A DNA stretch of 64,000 bases from a virus (IMGVR_UViG_3300044675_004257:1-64000), one strand, 5' to 3'; counted from the first letter of the stretch, positions 52,462 to 60,860 are shown. The notes: a model not told the origin generated them from the letters alone. Translations and numbers: made by a program.

Positions 52462-53340
52462 ATGATTGATGTGAAATTTGTTGGTGGTAAGTATGTTGCT
52501 GTTATCAACGGCAAGACTGTAAAGCGTTCAAACAAGGCGCATATGGATTATGTCATCCGTAAGGCACAATCAGAATCCAATTCTGTTGCACCTGTGCTTG
52601 AGTCCCGTTTTAGTATTAACCAACGCTTCGGTTTTGTGTCTGATATGGTTACTATGCTTGCTAACGGCGCACAAGCATCCGTTGTTGTGACTGGTCCTGG
52701 TGGTCTTGGTAAGTCTTTTACCGTGTCACAAACGTTGACAGCACTTGGTTTCAAAGATGTATCCGTGCTTGATGATATCGCTGTTGGTACCGTCCTTAAG
52801 ACTGCCAAGACATTCCGTGTCATCAAAGGTTATTCAACACCTAAAGGCCTGTACCGCACACTTTATGAAAATAAAGATGGCGTTATTGTGTTTGATGATT
52901 GTGATTCCGTACTCAAGGATCCTACATCATTGAACCTGCTCAAAGGTGCGCTTGATTCATATTCACGCCGTATCATTTCATGGAGAGCGGATATCAAAGA
53001 TGAAGATTTGCCTACATCCTTCGAATTCAAAGGTCGTGTTGTGTTTATCTCCAACTTGTCCGCATCCAATATTGACCAGGCTATCCTGACCCGTTCATTG
53101 GCTGTTGACTTGTCAATGACCACAAAGCAAAAGGTCGAACGTATGCGCCACCTGTTGTCTACAGGTGAGTTTATGCCTGAGTTTGACAAAGTTGTTAAGA
53201 CTGATGCTATGAATTTGATTGAGAAGCACCAAGATTCAGTTAAAGAGTTATCGCTCCGCACACTGATTCAGGTAACAAAGATTCGCCAAGGCGCAGGTAA
53301 AAACTGGTCTGATTTGGCTGAGTATGCAATTTGTGGTTAA
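52462..53340 (+). CDS. AAA+ ATPase, unknown target
   Basis: 292 residues. Short beta-rich N-terminus (MIDVKFVGGKYVAVINGKTV), Walker A GPGGLGKS (78-85), Walker B GVIVFDDCDS (about 134-143), then a sensor-1-like FISNLS and an Arg-rich helix. Single AAA+ module with no other domain. One of three such ATPases among the early-type genes (others at 57596 and 59059). Confidence 0.86.
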   Translation: MIDVKFVGGKYVAVINGKTVKRSNKAHMDYVIRKAQSESNSVAPVLESRFSINQRFGFVSDMVTMLANGAQASVVVTGPGGLGKSFTVSQTLTALGFKDVSVLDDIAVGTVLKTAKTFRVIKGYSTPKGLYRTLYENKDGVIVFDDCDSVLKDPTSLNLLKGALDSYSRRIISWRADIKDEDLPTSFEFKGRVVFISNLSASNIDQAILTRSLAVDLSMTTKQKVERMRHLLSTGEFMPEFDKVVKTDAMNLIEKHQDSVKELSLRTLIQVTKIRQGAGKNWSDLAEYAICG

Positions 53341-53352
53341 TCAGGTAAAATT

Positions 53353-53793
53353 ATGACAATCAAACAACGTCACGATTTTGGTAAACGTCCGAAATGTATT
53401 CAATGTCACAATGACCGCCAATTTATGGGTACATATACTAAAGATGGTTATCCACAATATCGAAAGTATTGTCAAAAGTGCCATCATAAACGCCAAGGTG
53501 CTAAAAAGGGGTTGACAGCAAATGAATGGGTCAATTCTTTCCATGATTATAAAAAATATCGCAAAGTATACTGTGAAAACGGAAAAGGTGAGTTGGCTGG
53601 TTGGTTAGGTTTTACTTGTACTATGAAAATTGTAGCACCACATTTGCAATTGGACATAGACCATTTGGATGGAAATTCAGACAATAATGAAGAAGTTAAT
53701 TTGATGACTTTATGTAAGTGTTGCCATTCCATTAAAACAAATATGTTTATGGATTATGCAACACCTGGTCGCAAGGCACGAAAGCAAAAATAA
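53353..53793 (+). CDS. HNH endonuclease, probably homing-type
   Basis: 146 residues. Zinc-finger-like CIQC and CQKC pairs in the N-terminal part, and an HNH core LDIDHLDGNSDNNEEVNLMTLCKCCHSIKT with the catalytic His. TCAGGTAAAATT precedes the ATG. It stands just before a stray MNERI-family copy whose nearest relative is 10 kb away, which suits a mobile gene. Confidence 0.86.
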   Translation: MTIKQRHDFGKRPKCIQCHNDRQFMGTYTKDGYPQYRKYCQKCHHKRQGAKKGLTANEWVNSFHDYKKYRKVYCENGKGELAGWLGFTCTMKIVAPHLQLDIDHLDGNSDNNEEVNLMTLCKCCHSIKTNMFMDYATPGRKARKQK

Positions 53794-53794
53794 G

Positions 53795-54007
53795 ATGAAC
53801 GAACGAATTCGACAACTTTGGTCACAGGCTGGTGGTCATTATGATAGTGGCAATCAGCACACTTGGCCACAATATACGATTGACGATCCTAAAAAGTTCG
53901 CCGAGTTGATTGTTATGGAATGCCTAACCATATGTGAGGAACTAGGTGACAAAGGAATGGATGGCCATTATTGTGCGGATAAGATTAATAAAACATTTCG
54001 GAGTTGA
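53795..54007 (+). CDS. MNERI-family protein, dispersed copy with frameshifted tail
   Basis: 70 residues. MNERIRQLWSQAGGHYDSGNQHTWPQY is very close to the copy at 43685, also in DNA. The family tail HFGVEE is present but out of frame: an AAAA run at 53990-53993 has one A too many, giving an end KTFRS. The GGAG inside that tail DNA is intact and serves as ribosome site for 54011. Confidence 0.75.
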   Translation: MNERIRQLWSQAGGHYDSGNQHTWPQYTIDDPKKFAELIVMECLTICEELGDKGMDGHYCADKINKTFRS

Positions 54008-54010
54008 AGA

Positions 54011-54292
54011 ATGAAAGTTGTTATAAATGCGTGTCATGGTGGTTTTGGTTTATCTGAGGCTGCATTAGATGAATATAAAAACCGTGCTGGTATTACTGAT
54101 GAAAGATTTTGGTATTATGATATTCCCCGTGATTGTCCAGACCTTGTGGCAATGATTGAAGAATATGGTACCGATGCTGGTGGTGATTTCTCAGATTTAA
54201 AAATCGTAGAAGTTCCTGATGATGTAGACTGGTACATTGAGGAATATGATGGTAGAGAATGGGTGGCTGAACGTCACAGGACTTGGAGTTAA
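54011..54292 (+). CDS. Conserved phage protein (MKVVINxCHGGFGLS family)
   Basis: 93 residues. KVVINACHGGFGLSEAALDEY, IPRDCPDLVAMIEEYG, LKIVEVPDDVDWYIEEYDG and WVAERHRTW are blocks of a very widespread small phage and bacterial family with no known role. GGAG 10 bases upstream lies in the tail DNA of the preceding gene. Confidence 0.85.
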   Translation: MKVVINACHGGFGLSEAALDEYKNRAGITDERFWYYDIPRDCPDLVAMIEEYGTDAGGDFSDLKIVEVPDDVDWYIEEYDGREWVAERHRTWS

Positions 54293-54294
54293 TT

Positions 54295-54528
54295 ATGTGG
54301 CGCAAAAGAGAAGTTCAAAATAAAATACAACACGCTTTGCAAAAGGCTGATTGTGATAATATGCTGATGGCATTGCTTGGTCGCCAAGAATTGGTAGATA
54401 GATGGTGGGATAGTCCAAATATGCATTTTAATTTTAAACATCCAATTGATGTATTCAATTTGAATGATGATGGTCGCCAAGCAGTTGTCAGTTATGTTAC
54501 GGAACATTGTTATGGTGGATATCATTGA
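54295..54528 (+). CDS. Small protein with ParS/MbcA-type antitoxin-like end
   Basis: 77 residues. MALLGRQELVDRWWDSPNMHFNFKHPIDVFNLND has the pattern of the MbcA/ParS/Xre toxin-binding C-terminal domain (W...sPn..f...P.dvf...G...V). ATG 54295 follows GGAG by 6 bases. No RES-type toxin is seen next to it. Tentative. Confidence 0.7.
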   Translation: MWRKREVQNKIQHALQKADCDNMLMALLGRQELVDRWWDSPNMHFNFKHPIDVFNLNDDGRQAVVSYVTEHCYGGYH

Positions 54529-54546
54529 TTAGTACTAAAGTACTAC

Positions 54547-54564
54547 TGTTGTAGGTTAACAACA
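54547..54564 (+). promoter_or_regulatory. Palindrome TGTTGT-N6-ACAACA before rIIA promoter
   Basis: Same palindrome as 38106-38123 (spacer AGGTTA instead of AAATTA), again exactly 6 bp before the -35 box. Two AGTACT boxes lie just upstream (54531-54536, 54539-54544). Confidence 0.62.
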
Positions 54565-54570
54565 ACATGG

Positions 54571-54599
54571 TTGCCAGTTGGTATTATTTCTGATATAAT
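54571..54599 (+). promoter_or_regulatory. TTGCCA-type promoter of rIIA-rIIB
   Basis: TTGCCA (54571-54576), 17-bp spacer, TATAAT (54594-54599). Confidence 0.8.
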
Positions 54600-54631
54600 A
54601 CTTGTATTGATTGATTGAAAAAGGTTTTGTA

Positions 54632-56794
54632 ATGATTCTCAATAGCGCACCTCAAGCAGAGGCCATTCTTTCCAATGTTGGTGAAATCGGTGAGTTCCGT
54701 ATCCGTAATTCAGCAAAAGCATTTAACATTCTTTCCAGCGGTTTGTACGCCAATAAGATTAAGGCGATAATTCGTGAGTTGTCATGTAATGCCATTGATA
54801 GTCACACCGCAGCAGGCACCACACAACCTTTCGAGGTGCACCTGCCAACCACACTAGAACCGTGGTTTTCTATTCGTGATTTTGGCACTGGTTTGTCACA
54901 TGACCAAGTAACCAAAATTTACACCACATATTTTGAATCAACCAAAACCGAATCTAATGAGTTTATCGGTGCTCTTGGTCTTGGTTCAAAATCTCCGTTC
55001 TCTTATACTGATAACTTCACTGTCACTGCCATTCAAAATGGCCGCAAAGGCATTTACTCTGCCTTTATCAATGACGTTGGTGTGCCATCTATTGCTCTGA
55101 TGGGTGAAGAAGCGGTATCAGAATCTAATGGTGTTGAGGTAAAATTCTCCGTCAATGACAGGTATGACTTTAGTAAATTTACTGATGAAGCAGTAAAAGT
55201 ATATCGTTGGTTCCCTGTATTGCCTACAATCACAGGTAACACAATCAATATTGAACGTGTTGAATATGAAACACAGAATATTATTCCCGGTGTTCATTCA
55301 GTTAAATCTGATAGGTACAATCGTACCTCATCCATTGCTGTGATGGGTAACATTGCATATCCTATTGAAGTACCACAAGCCGAACAATCACTTGAAGGTG
55401 TACACCAATTGTTGAAATGTGGCCTTGTGCTTGAATTTGGCATTGGTGAGTTGGACTTTCAAGCATCACGTGAAGGTTTGTCCTACATTCCATTGACCAT
55501 TGATTCTATTCGTAAAAAATTGGTTGCAGTTAATGCTGCATTGACCAAGGTTCTTACTGCTGAAGCTGATGTGATTGAAGGTGAATGGGAACGTTCCAAG
55601 TTTTTGTATAACAAGAAACACCAAGAATTATGGCAAGGTGCAGTGCTTGAATATGTGACCAACACTGGTTTTGCTTTGTTTGATGTACGTGGTGCTGGGT
55701 ATCATTCGTTTGATATCAAGGCAGATTTGCTTGATTTGAAGGCTATGAACATTCATATCAAACAATTTGAGTCTGAACGTGGTAATAACCGTTGCAAGAA
55801 TCGTAGTCATTCTGTATCTTATGATAAAGACCAAAAGCGTATTGAGTATTTCAATATCGAGGTTGACAACATCTCAATGTTTGTTGAGAATGATTGTAAG
55901 ACCGGTTCATTTGAACGTGCTAAACACCATTTCCGCAATAAAGAGAAAAACACTTATCGTGAAAATGTGTTTGTGTTGGACAAACTGGATAAAACCAAAC
56001 CAATGAATTTGGTTGCTTTCTATACAATGTTGCACAATCCACCTGCTGCACAGCGTATGGCTGCATCAACGTTGAATGAAAAACCACGTAAGAATGGTGC
56101 TGGTAATGGTTTTGGTAAGAACGTAACTATTCTCCAACTTGACCGCCGTGGTGGACATTCAAATCGTTCAGCATCACAAGATTTTGTTTGGCGTGCCGCT
56201 GATACATTGGATAAGTTTGATAAGACTGAAAAGTTTTATTATGTTCCATTGCTAGGCTTTGTTCCTCAATTTACCAAATTGCGTCACAATGTTGACCAGT
56301 TGAAACAGTTGTTGAATAGAACCGAGATTGATGAGTTGAAAGTTAATGTGTATGGTGTCCGTAAAGGTGATATTGAAACCATCAAAAAGATGCCAAACTG
56401 GATTAACCTTGAAGAACACATTTCTACCACTGTTAATAACTTAAATACCAAAATTGGTATGGCTACCGTGATGGAACGGCTTGACAAGCACGACATTTTC
56501 AACTATAATTACCAGACGGTGATTGATGGTGTTGATGTAAAGAGTCCTGCAAAAGCATTCTTAGATGGTTTTGTTGGTCTACCAAAGTTGAAAGGCATCC
56601 ATTGGTTACAACAATTGATGCGAGCAATGCAAGTTGAGAACAACGTAGATGTTGAAGATTTGCTTGTACAATACAAACAAAAATTGGCTGATTTTTCTAA
56701 GCGATACCCTCTGCTTGATAAATTGAGTTCGTATGCAAATGAGGGTGATGTGTGTGAGTATATTAATTTGGTTGACACAGTGAAAGGTGTTTAA
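54632..56794 (+). CDS. rIIA: rIIA-like GHKL ATPase-fold protein
   Basis: 720 residues (T4 rIIA: 725). GHKL ATP-binding motifs: RELSCNAIDSH (N box), FSIRDFGTGLS (G1, DxGxG) and GALGLGSKSPFSY (G2). In T4, rIIA and rIIB act at the membrane in rapid-lysis control and in defence against prophage exclusion systems. Start at ATG 54632 with AAGG upstream; a TTG seven codons earlier lies near the transcription start and is less likely. Confidence 0.92.
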   Translation: MILNSAPQAEAILSNVGEIGEFRIRNSAKAFNILSSGLYANKIKAIIRELSCNAIDSHTAAGTTQPFEVHLPTTLEPWFSIRDFGTGLSHDQVTKIYTTYFESTKTESNEFIGALGLGSKSPFSYTDNFTVTAIQNGRKGIYSAFINDVGVPSIALMGEEAVSESNGVEVKFSVNDRYDFSKFTDEAVKVYRWFPVLPTITGNTINIERVEYETQNIIPGVHSVKSDRYNRTSSIAVMGNIAYPIEVPQAEQSLEGVHQLLKCGLVLEFGIGELDFQASREGLSYIPLTIDSIRKKLVAVNAALTKVLTAEADVIEGEWERSKFLYNKKHQELWQGAVLEYVTNTGFALFDVRGAGYHSFDIKADLLDLKAMNIHIKQFESERGNNRCKNRSHSVSYDKDQKRIEYFNIEVDNISMFVENDCKTGSFERAKHHFRNKEKNTYRENVFVLDKLDKTKPMNLVAFYTMLHNPPAAQRMAASTLNEKPRKNGAGNGFGKNVTILQLDRRGGHSNRSASQDFVWRAADTLDKFDKTEKFYYVPLLGFVPQFTKLRHNVDQLKQLLNRTEIDELKVNVYGVRKGDIETIKKMPNWINLEEHISTTVNNLNTKIGMATVMERLDKHDIFNYNYQTVIDGVDVKSPAKAFLDGFVGLPKLKGIHWLQQLMRAMQVENNVDVEDLLVQYKQKLADFSKRYPLLDKLSSYANEGDVCEYINLVDTVKGV

Positions 56795-56795
56795 G

Positions 56796-57554
56796 ATGTT
56801 TCCGTATTTGATTCAAGGTTCTAATGTTGTGGTTGTTATTGATAATACACCACACACAATTTCTAAAACCCATATCACCTATCAAAAGGTAGTTGATGCC
56901 ATCAAGGCAAGTGATTGGGAAACTGTACGTGATACAATCAATCCTAAAAAGGTTGTGTTGAATTATGGTGCAGGTAATATTGAAGTACAAGGCGAGAAAT
57001 TGTTTTGGAAAGGCACAGAGATGCATGGTGCCATTGTTAACCGCATGGTTGAGATGTTGCAATCAGGTTTTCCAATTGAACCATTGGCCAACTTCATGCA
57101 GAACATGATGGAAAACCCTTCGTTCCGTGCTGTGAATGAGTTGTATGGTTTCTTGGAAAAGAATCGTTTGCCAATTACAGGTGATGGTCATTTCTTGGCA
57201 TACAAAAAAGTCCGTGACGATTACAAAGATTGTCATACAGGCACAATGGATAATTCTGTTGGTAAGTTTGTTGAGATGGAACGCAACCAAGTTAATGATG
57301 ACAAGAACCAAACCTGCTCTGCTGGTTTGCATTTCTGCTCTGAGTCCTATTTGGCTCACTTTGGTGGCGAACGCACCGTGATTGTTAAAATCAATCCACG
57401 TGATGTTGTATCCATTCCAACAGATTACGACAATGCGAAAGGCCGTGCCTGCCGTTATGAGGTGATTGGTGAAGTTGGTGTGATGCCAGATGATGAAGAA
57501 GAATTCACTGCACCTGTGCAAGAAAACGCAAATAGCTGGCCCGCAAGGTGGTAA
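56796..57554 (+). CDS. rIIB: rIIB-like protein, C-terminus altered by tandem duplication
   Basis: 252 residues (T4 rIIB: 312). FLEKNRLPITGDGHFLAYKKV, TGTMDNSVGKFVEMERN and CSAGLHFCSESYL are rIIB-type blocks. Start at ATG 56796, 1 base after the rIIA stop. It ends VQENANSWPARW. A 45-bp tandem duplication places a second, in-frame VQENANNWIEP plus stop directly after, so the older C-terminus lies downstream of the new stop. Confidence 0.9.
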   Translation: MFPYLIQGSNVVVVIDNTPHTISKTHITYQKVVDAIKASDWETVRDTINPKKVVLNYGAGNIEVQGEKLFWKGTEMHGAIVNRMVEMLQSGFPIEPLANFMQNMMENPSFRAVNELYGFLEKNRLPITGDGHFLAYKKVRDDYKDCHTGTMDNSVGKFVEMERNQVNDDKNQTCSAGLHFCSESYLAHFGGERTVIVKINPRDVVSIPTDYDNAKGRACRYEVIGEVGVMPDDEEEFTAPVQENANSWPARW

Positions 57555-57584
57555 CCACCTGTGCAAGAAAACGCAAATAACTGG
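57511..57584 (+). repeat. Tandem repeat at the rIIB 3' end
   Basis: Bases 57511-57539 and 57556-57584 agree at 28 of 29 positions, offset by 45 bp. The first copy is coding and ends in the rIIB stop at 57552-57554. The second continues in the same frame to a stop at 57594-57596 that overlaps the next ATG. Confidence 0.9.
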
Positions 57585-57595
57585 ATTGAACCTTA

Positions 57596-58717
57596 ATGAG
57601 TTACTACATGAAGTCAGGCAATACATTTCGTATTGCCACTAGAGAATCAATGGACCTGCATGAGGTATTGCCTGCTGGCAACTATGTTGTCAAGCAGGAT
57701 CCATTCGAAAATTTCTATATCGAACAGATTGAGAATTTCGATGTGCCTACAAAATTGTATGGTGATACGATTCGCAACACTGAACGTATCATCAACAGTT
57801 TTTGGAATCGTGAGAAATCCACAGGTGTAATGCTTGTGGGTGAAAAAGGTTCAGGTAAAACCTTGCTGAGTAAAAACATTTGTATTGAAATGTCCAAACA
57901 AAATGTGCCAACTATTGTTATCAATGCTTCATGGCACGGTGATAAATTCAATACACTGATTCAATCTATTCAGCAACCATGTATTGTAATGTTTGATGAG
58001 TTTGAGAAGGTGTATAACAGTGAAGAACAAGAAGCATTGCTGACATTATTGGATGGAATTTATTCAACCAAGAAATTGTTTATGTTGACCAGTAATGATA
58101 AATGGCGTGTTGATTCGCATATGCGTAACCGACCAGGTCGTATCTTCTATATGGTTAACTTCAAAGGTTTGGATGAGGCATTCATTCGTGAGTACTGTGC
58201 TGATAACTTGAATGATAAATCACACACAGAACGAATTGTAAACATTGCTTCTGTATTCTCAGCATTTAACTTTGATATGTTGAAGGCAATGATTGAAGAA
58301 ATGAATCGTTACAATGAATCGCCACAAGATGCAATGCGTATTCTTAACGTGAAGGCCGAGTTTGATTCTGGTGCTACATATACTATTGAAGTCTATCGTG
58401 GTGACCGTAAGGCTGACCGTGTGAGTCCAACACAATGGACAGGTACACCATTGTCATCAAAAGATATCAGTGTCAGTTATTGGTTCAAATCTTTAAAGAA
58501 GGTGGAACCACAACTAAAAAAAGGTTCGCAACTCTTGTCCCCAGTGGTCGATGATGATGAACACGGTGAAGATTCGGGTTGGAACGAAAGAGATTTCGGT
58601 AACGATGACTTGGTGAAATTCAACAACAAGACTGGCCAGTTTATCTTTGAGAAAAATGGCACTACCATTATTTTAATGAAAGAATCACCTAAGTATTTCA
58701 ACTTCGATGCATTTTAA
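57596..58717 (+). CDS. AAA+ ATPase downstream of rIIB
   Basis: 373 residues. Walker A GEKGSGKT (82-89), Walker B CIVMFDEFEKVY, sensor-1-like FMLTSNDKW, and an Arg-containing block MRNRPGRIFY typical of AAA+ arginine fingers. The C-terminal 120 residues are acidic and unlike known domains. The start overlaps the stop of the second rIIB repeat copy (TAATG), so it was probably coupled to rIIB before the duplication. Confidence 0.86.
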   Translation: MSYYMKSGNTFRIATRESMDLHEVLPAGNYVVKQDPFENFYIEQIENFDVPTKLYGDTIRNTERIINSFWNREKSTGVMLVGEKGSGKTLLSKNICIEMSKQNVPTIVINASWHGDKFNTLIQSIQQPCIVMFDEFEKVYNSEEQEALLTLLDGIYSTKKLFMLTSNDKWRVDSHMRNRPGRIFYMVNFKGLDEAFIREYCADNLNDKSHTERIVNIASVFSAFNFDMLKAMIEEMNRYNESPQDAMRILNVKAEFDSGATYTIEVYRGDRKADRVSPTQWTGTPLSSKDISVSYWFKSLKKVEPQLKKGSQLLSPVVDDDEHGEDSGWNERDFGNDDLVKFNNKTGQFIFEKNGTTIILMKESPKYFNFDAF

Positions 58718-58726
58718 GGATTAAAT

Positions 58727-58981
58727 ATGAGTACAGAAGAAGATAAAATCAAACACTCAAAACGTTTGCAGAATGATGAGATTGCCATCAAAAAACAAAT
58801 GAAAATTGCCAAACGCCACGGCATAGATGTTAAAGAACCTCACAAGTTTGCCAAACATCATGCCATGGATTGTGGAAACCCTGAATGTGGATTGTGTGGT
58901 AATCCTAGGCATATATCTAAAGATAGCCTCACAATCCAAGAGAAATCCTTTAAACAAACCGAAAAGTGGGAGACGGAATGA
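58727..58981 (+). CDS. Small Cys-containing phage protein (CGNPxCxLCxNPR)
   Basis: 84 residues. Lys-rich helix, then CGNPECGLCGNPR (three Cys and a His nearby, zinc-type), then SLTIQEKSFKQTEKW. I recognise this block as common in T4-like phages; function unknown. AAGGATTAAAT before the ATG. Confidence 0.8.
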   Translation: MSTEEDKIKHSKRLQNDEIAIKKQMKIAKRHGIDVKEPHKFAKHHAMDCGNPECGLCGNPRHISKDSLTIQEKSFKQTEKWETE

Positions 58982-58996
58982 TTGTTTTAGTAGTAC

Positions 58997-59025
58997 TTGC
59001 CATTGAGTTGATTTTCATGTATAAT
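58997..59025 (+). promoter_or_regulatory. TTGCCA-type promoter for cobS-like gene
   Basis: TTGCCA (58997-59002), 17-bp spacer, TATAAT (59020-59025). An AGTACT box (58992-58997) abuts the -35 box. Confidence 0.76.
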
Positions 59026-59058
59026 ACCAATATGTGGATGTCATAACTGGAGAAAAAT

Positions 59059-60201
59059 ATGAGTTTAAACCGCAATCAAACCGCTTTTGTTAAAGCAGCC
59101 GAAGAATTGTATGGCACAGGTTCTATTTTGACCCGTGACGGCATTCAACAAGTTATTGAAGAAAATGACCTTTCTTTTCCACACTGGTTTGTAACCAAGT
59201 CTGATTATAGAGTTGGTCGAGGAGAATATAAATTGCCTAACATCGGCACCAAGAAAACAATTGTTAAAGAACCTGAACTTGAAATTGCATTGGCTGCACA
59301 AGTTTTAGAATTCAAACAACCTAAACTAGTTGATGACTCTGACGTATCAATTCCTACAAAGTATAAAGATTATGTGCCATTTGGATTTTTTAAAGATTTG
59401 CGTAATATCATTAAGTCTGATTTGTTTTATCCTGTGTTCATTACAGGCCTTTCAGGTAATGGTAAAACCCTCATGGTGGAACAATCTTGCTCGGAGCTCG
59501 GGCGGGAGTGCATTAGAGTTAACATTAGTATTGAAACTGATGAATCGGATTTGCTCGGTGGTCCTACTCTTGTTAATGGGAACGTTGTTAATCGTGACGG
59601 TCCTGTTATTACAGCAATGAAGCGTGGCGCCATTCTGTTGATTGATGAAGTTGACCGTGGTTCTAATAAGTTGATGTGTTTGCAAGGTATCTTAGAAGGC
59701 AAACCATACTACAACAAGAAAAACGGTGAGATGGTATATCCAAAAGATGGGTTCAACGTCATTGCTACTGCAAACACTAAAGGTCGTGGTAGTGAAGAAG
59801 GTCGTTACCTTTCACAGATTCTAGATGATGCATTCCTAGAACGTTTCCCTATTACAGTTGAACAGGAATATCCTGATGTTAAGACTGAAAAGAAAATACT
59901 TTCACCATTGATTGCTGACCAGGATTTTGTTGAGAAGTTGACACAATGGGCTGATATTGTTCGACAATCATTTGACCAAGGTGCTGTTGATGAAGTTATC
60001 TCCACACGCCGTTTGGTCCACATTGCTAAAGCATTTAAAATCTTTGGTGACCGAATGAAAGCTATTGAACTATGCGTGGCACGGTTCGACACAGACACCA
60101 AAATGGCGTTCCTCGACTTGTATTCCAAGGTTGATGCGAAAGTTGATGCTCCCGTAGGAAAAGCCCCTACGGTGGTAAATACGGATGAAATTCCATTCTG
60201 A
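59059..60201 (+). CDS. cobS: CobS-like AAA+ ATPase (MoxR type)
   Basis: 380 residues. N-terminal helical domain, Walker A GLSGNGKT (about 132-139), Walker B AILLIDEVDRG, sensor block NVIATANTKGRG and Arg-finger region DDAFLERF. Closest in style to CobS/MoxR ATPases, which occur in many T4-like cyanophages. The VWA-metallopeptidase at 38983 is the likely CobT-like partner; a true cobalt chelatase function would need a CobN subunit, not seen here. Confidence 0.88.
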   Translation: MSLNRNQTAFVKAAEELYGTGSILTRDGIQQVIEENDLSFPHWFVTKSDYRVGRGEYKLPNIGTKKTIVKEPELEIALAAQVLEFKQPKLVDDSDVSIPTKYKDYVPFGFFKDLRNIIKSDLFYPVFITGLSGNGKTLMVEQSCSELGRECIRVNISIETDESDLLGGPTLVNGNVVNRDGPVITAMKRGAILLIDEVDRGSNKLMCLQGILEGKPYYNKKNGEMVYPKDGFNVIATANTKGRGSEEGRYLSQILDDAFLERFPITVEQEYPDVKTEKKILSPLIADQDFVEKLTQWADIVRQSFDQGAVDEVISTRRLVHIAKAFKIFGDRMKAIELCVARFDTDTKMAFLDLYSKVDAKVDAPVGKAPTVVNTDEIPF

Positions 60202-60224
60202 TGTAAAAAAACAACACTGGATGG

Positions 60225-60253
60225 TTGCCAACATGCCATCTTTGTGTTATAAT
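60225..60253 (+). promoter_or_regulatory. TTGCCA-type promoter for 60298
   Basis: TTGCCA (60225-60230), 17-bp spacer, TATAAT (60248-60253). No AGTACT upstream. Confidence 0.74.
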
Positions 60254-60297
60254 TCATATGTTGGTACTCTTATCATGTAATTTTGAAAGGACTTAAA

Positions 60298-60621
60298 ATG
60301 TCAAACACCGTTCGCTCAGGCAAACAAAATCGCCACGAAAAAATCACCGTAACCCTTTTGTCAGGTAAACCTGTATCTCCCGATGAGATTAAGTCCTGTT
60401 TCAAAGGCACGGATCAAGAAGCGGTTCTCTATCGCTTATCCACAAACATCTATAACATCCGCAAAGATGGCGGTATCATCAAGGTGCATAAAACCGGCCG
60501 TGCTGTAACAGCATATCAGTTGGTTAATTATACCGAGTTTGATAAGAATGGTCGTTATGTTGGCGCACCTAAAACAACACCTGTTGCACAACCAACAACT
60601 ACTGAAACTGCTGAAGCCTAA
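60298..60621 (+). CDS. Small basic protein, possible winged-helix type
   Basis: 107 residues from ATG 60298 with AAAGG 7 bases upstream. The middle (VSPDEIKSCFKGTDQEAVLYRLSTNIYNIRKDGGIIKV) reads like a helix-turn-helix with a wing, as in small phage DNA-binding proteins, followed by a Thr/Pro-rich tail. Tentative. Confidence 0.72.
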   Translation: MSNTVRSGKQNRHEKITVTLLSGKPVSPDEIKSCFKGTDQEAVLYRLSTNIYNIRKDGGIIKVHKTGRAVTAYQLVNYTEFDKNGRYVGAPKTTPVAQPTTTETAEA

Positions 60622-60650
60622 TGCTTCGTCCCACTATAAACGGAGAAGTT

Positions 60651-60860
60651 ATGAACTGGTCTAAATTTTTGATGCGAGCAGCAATAGTTGCATTCCTACT
60701 TTCTTTGAATTCATTATTTGTTATGTTGCTTTGGAATATGTTTCTTATTCCCGCAATTAATGGTGTGAATGAAATAGGTTTTATCACAGCAATGGGTTTA
60801 ACTGCTCTTTTTGGCATTCTATTTAAAGACAATGGCATCAAGGCGAACTTCAATGAATAA
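60651..60860 (+). CDS. Small membrane protein, unknown
   Basis: 69 residues. Two membrane segments (FLMRAAIVAFLLSLNSLFVMLLW and EIGFITAMGLTALFGILF). Start at ATG 60651 with GGAG upstream; an ATG at 60621 overlaps the previous stop but has no such site. Overlaps the next gene by 8 bases. Confidence 0.74.
   Translation: MNWSKFLMRAAIVAFLLSLNSLFVMLLWNMFLIPAINGVNEIGFITAMGLTALFGILFKDNGIKANFNE

Noticed and set aside
57063-57626. Reverse-strand frame of 187 codons
   Set aside because: Antisense to rIIB, no ribosome site, Cys/Phe/His-rich unnatural composition; rIIB has family motifs.
60436-60444. TTATCCACA, a further DnaA box
   Set aside because: A single copy within the coding sequence of 60298-60621, with no cluster around it.
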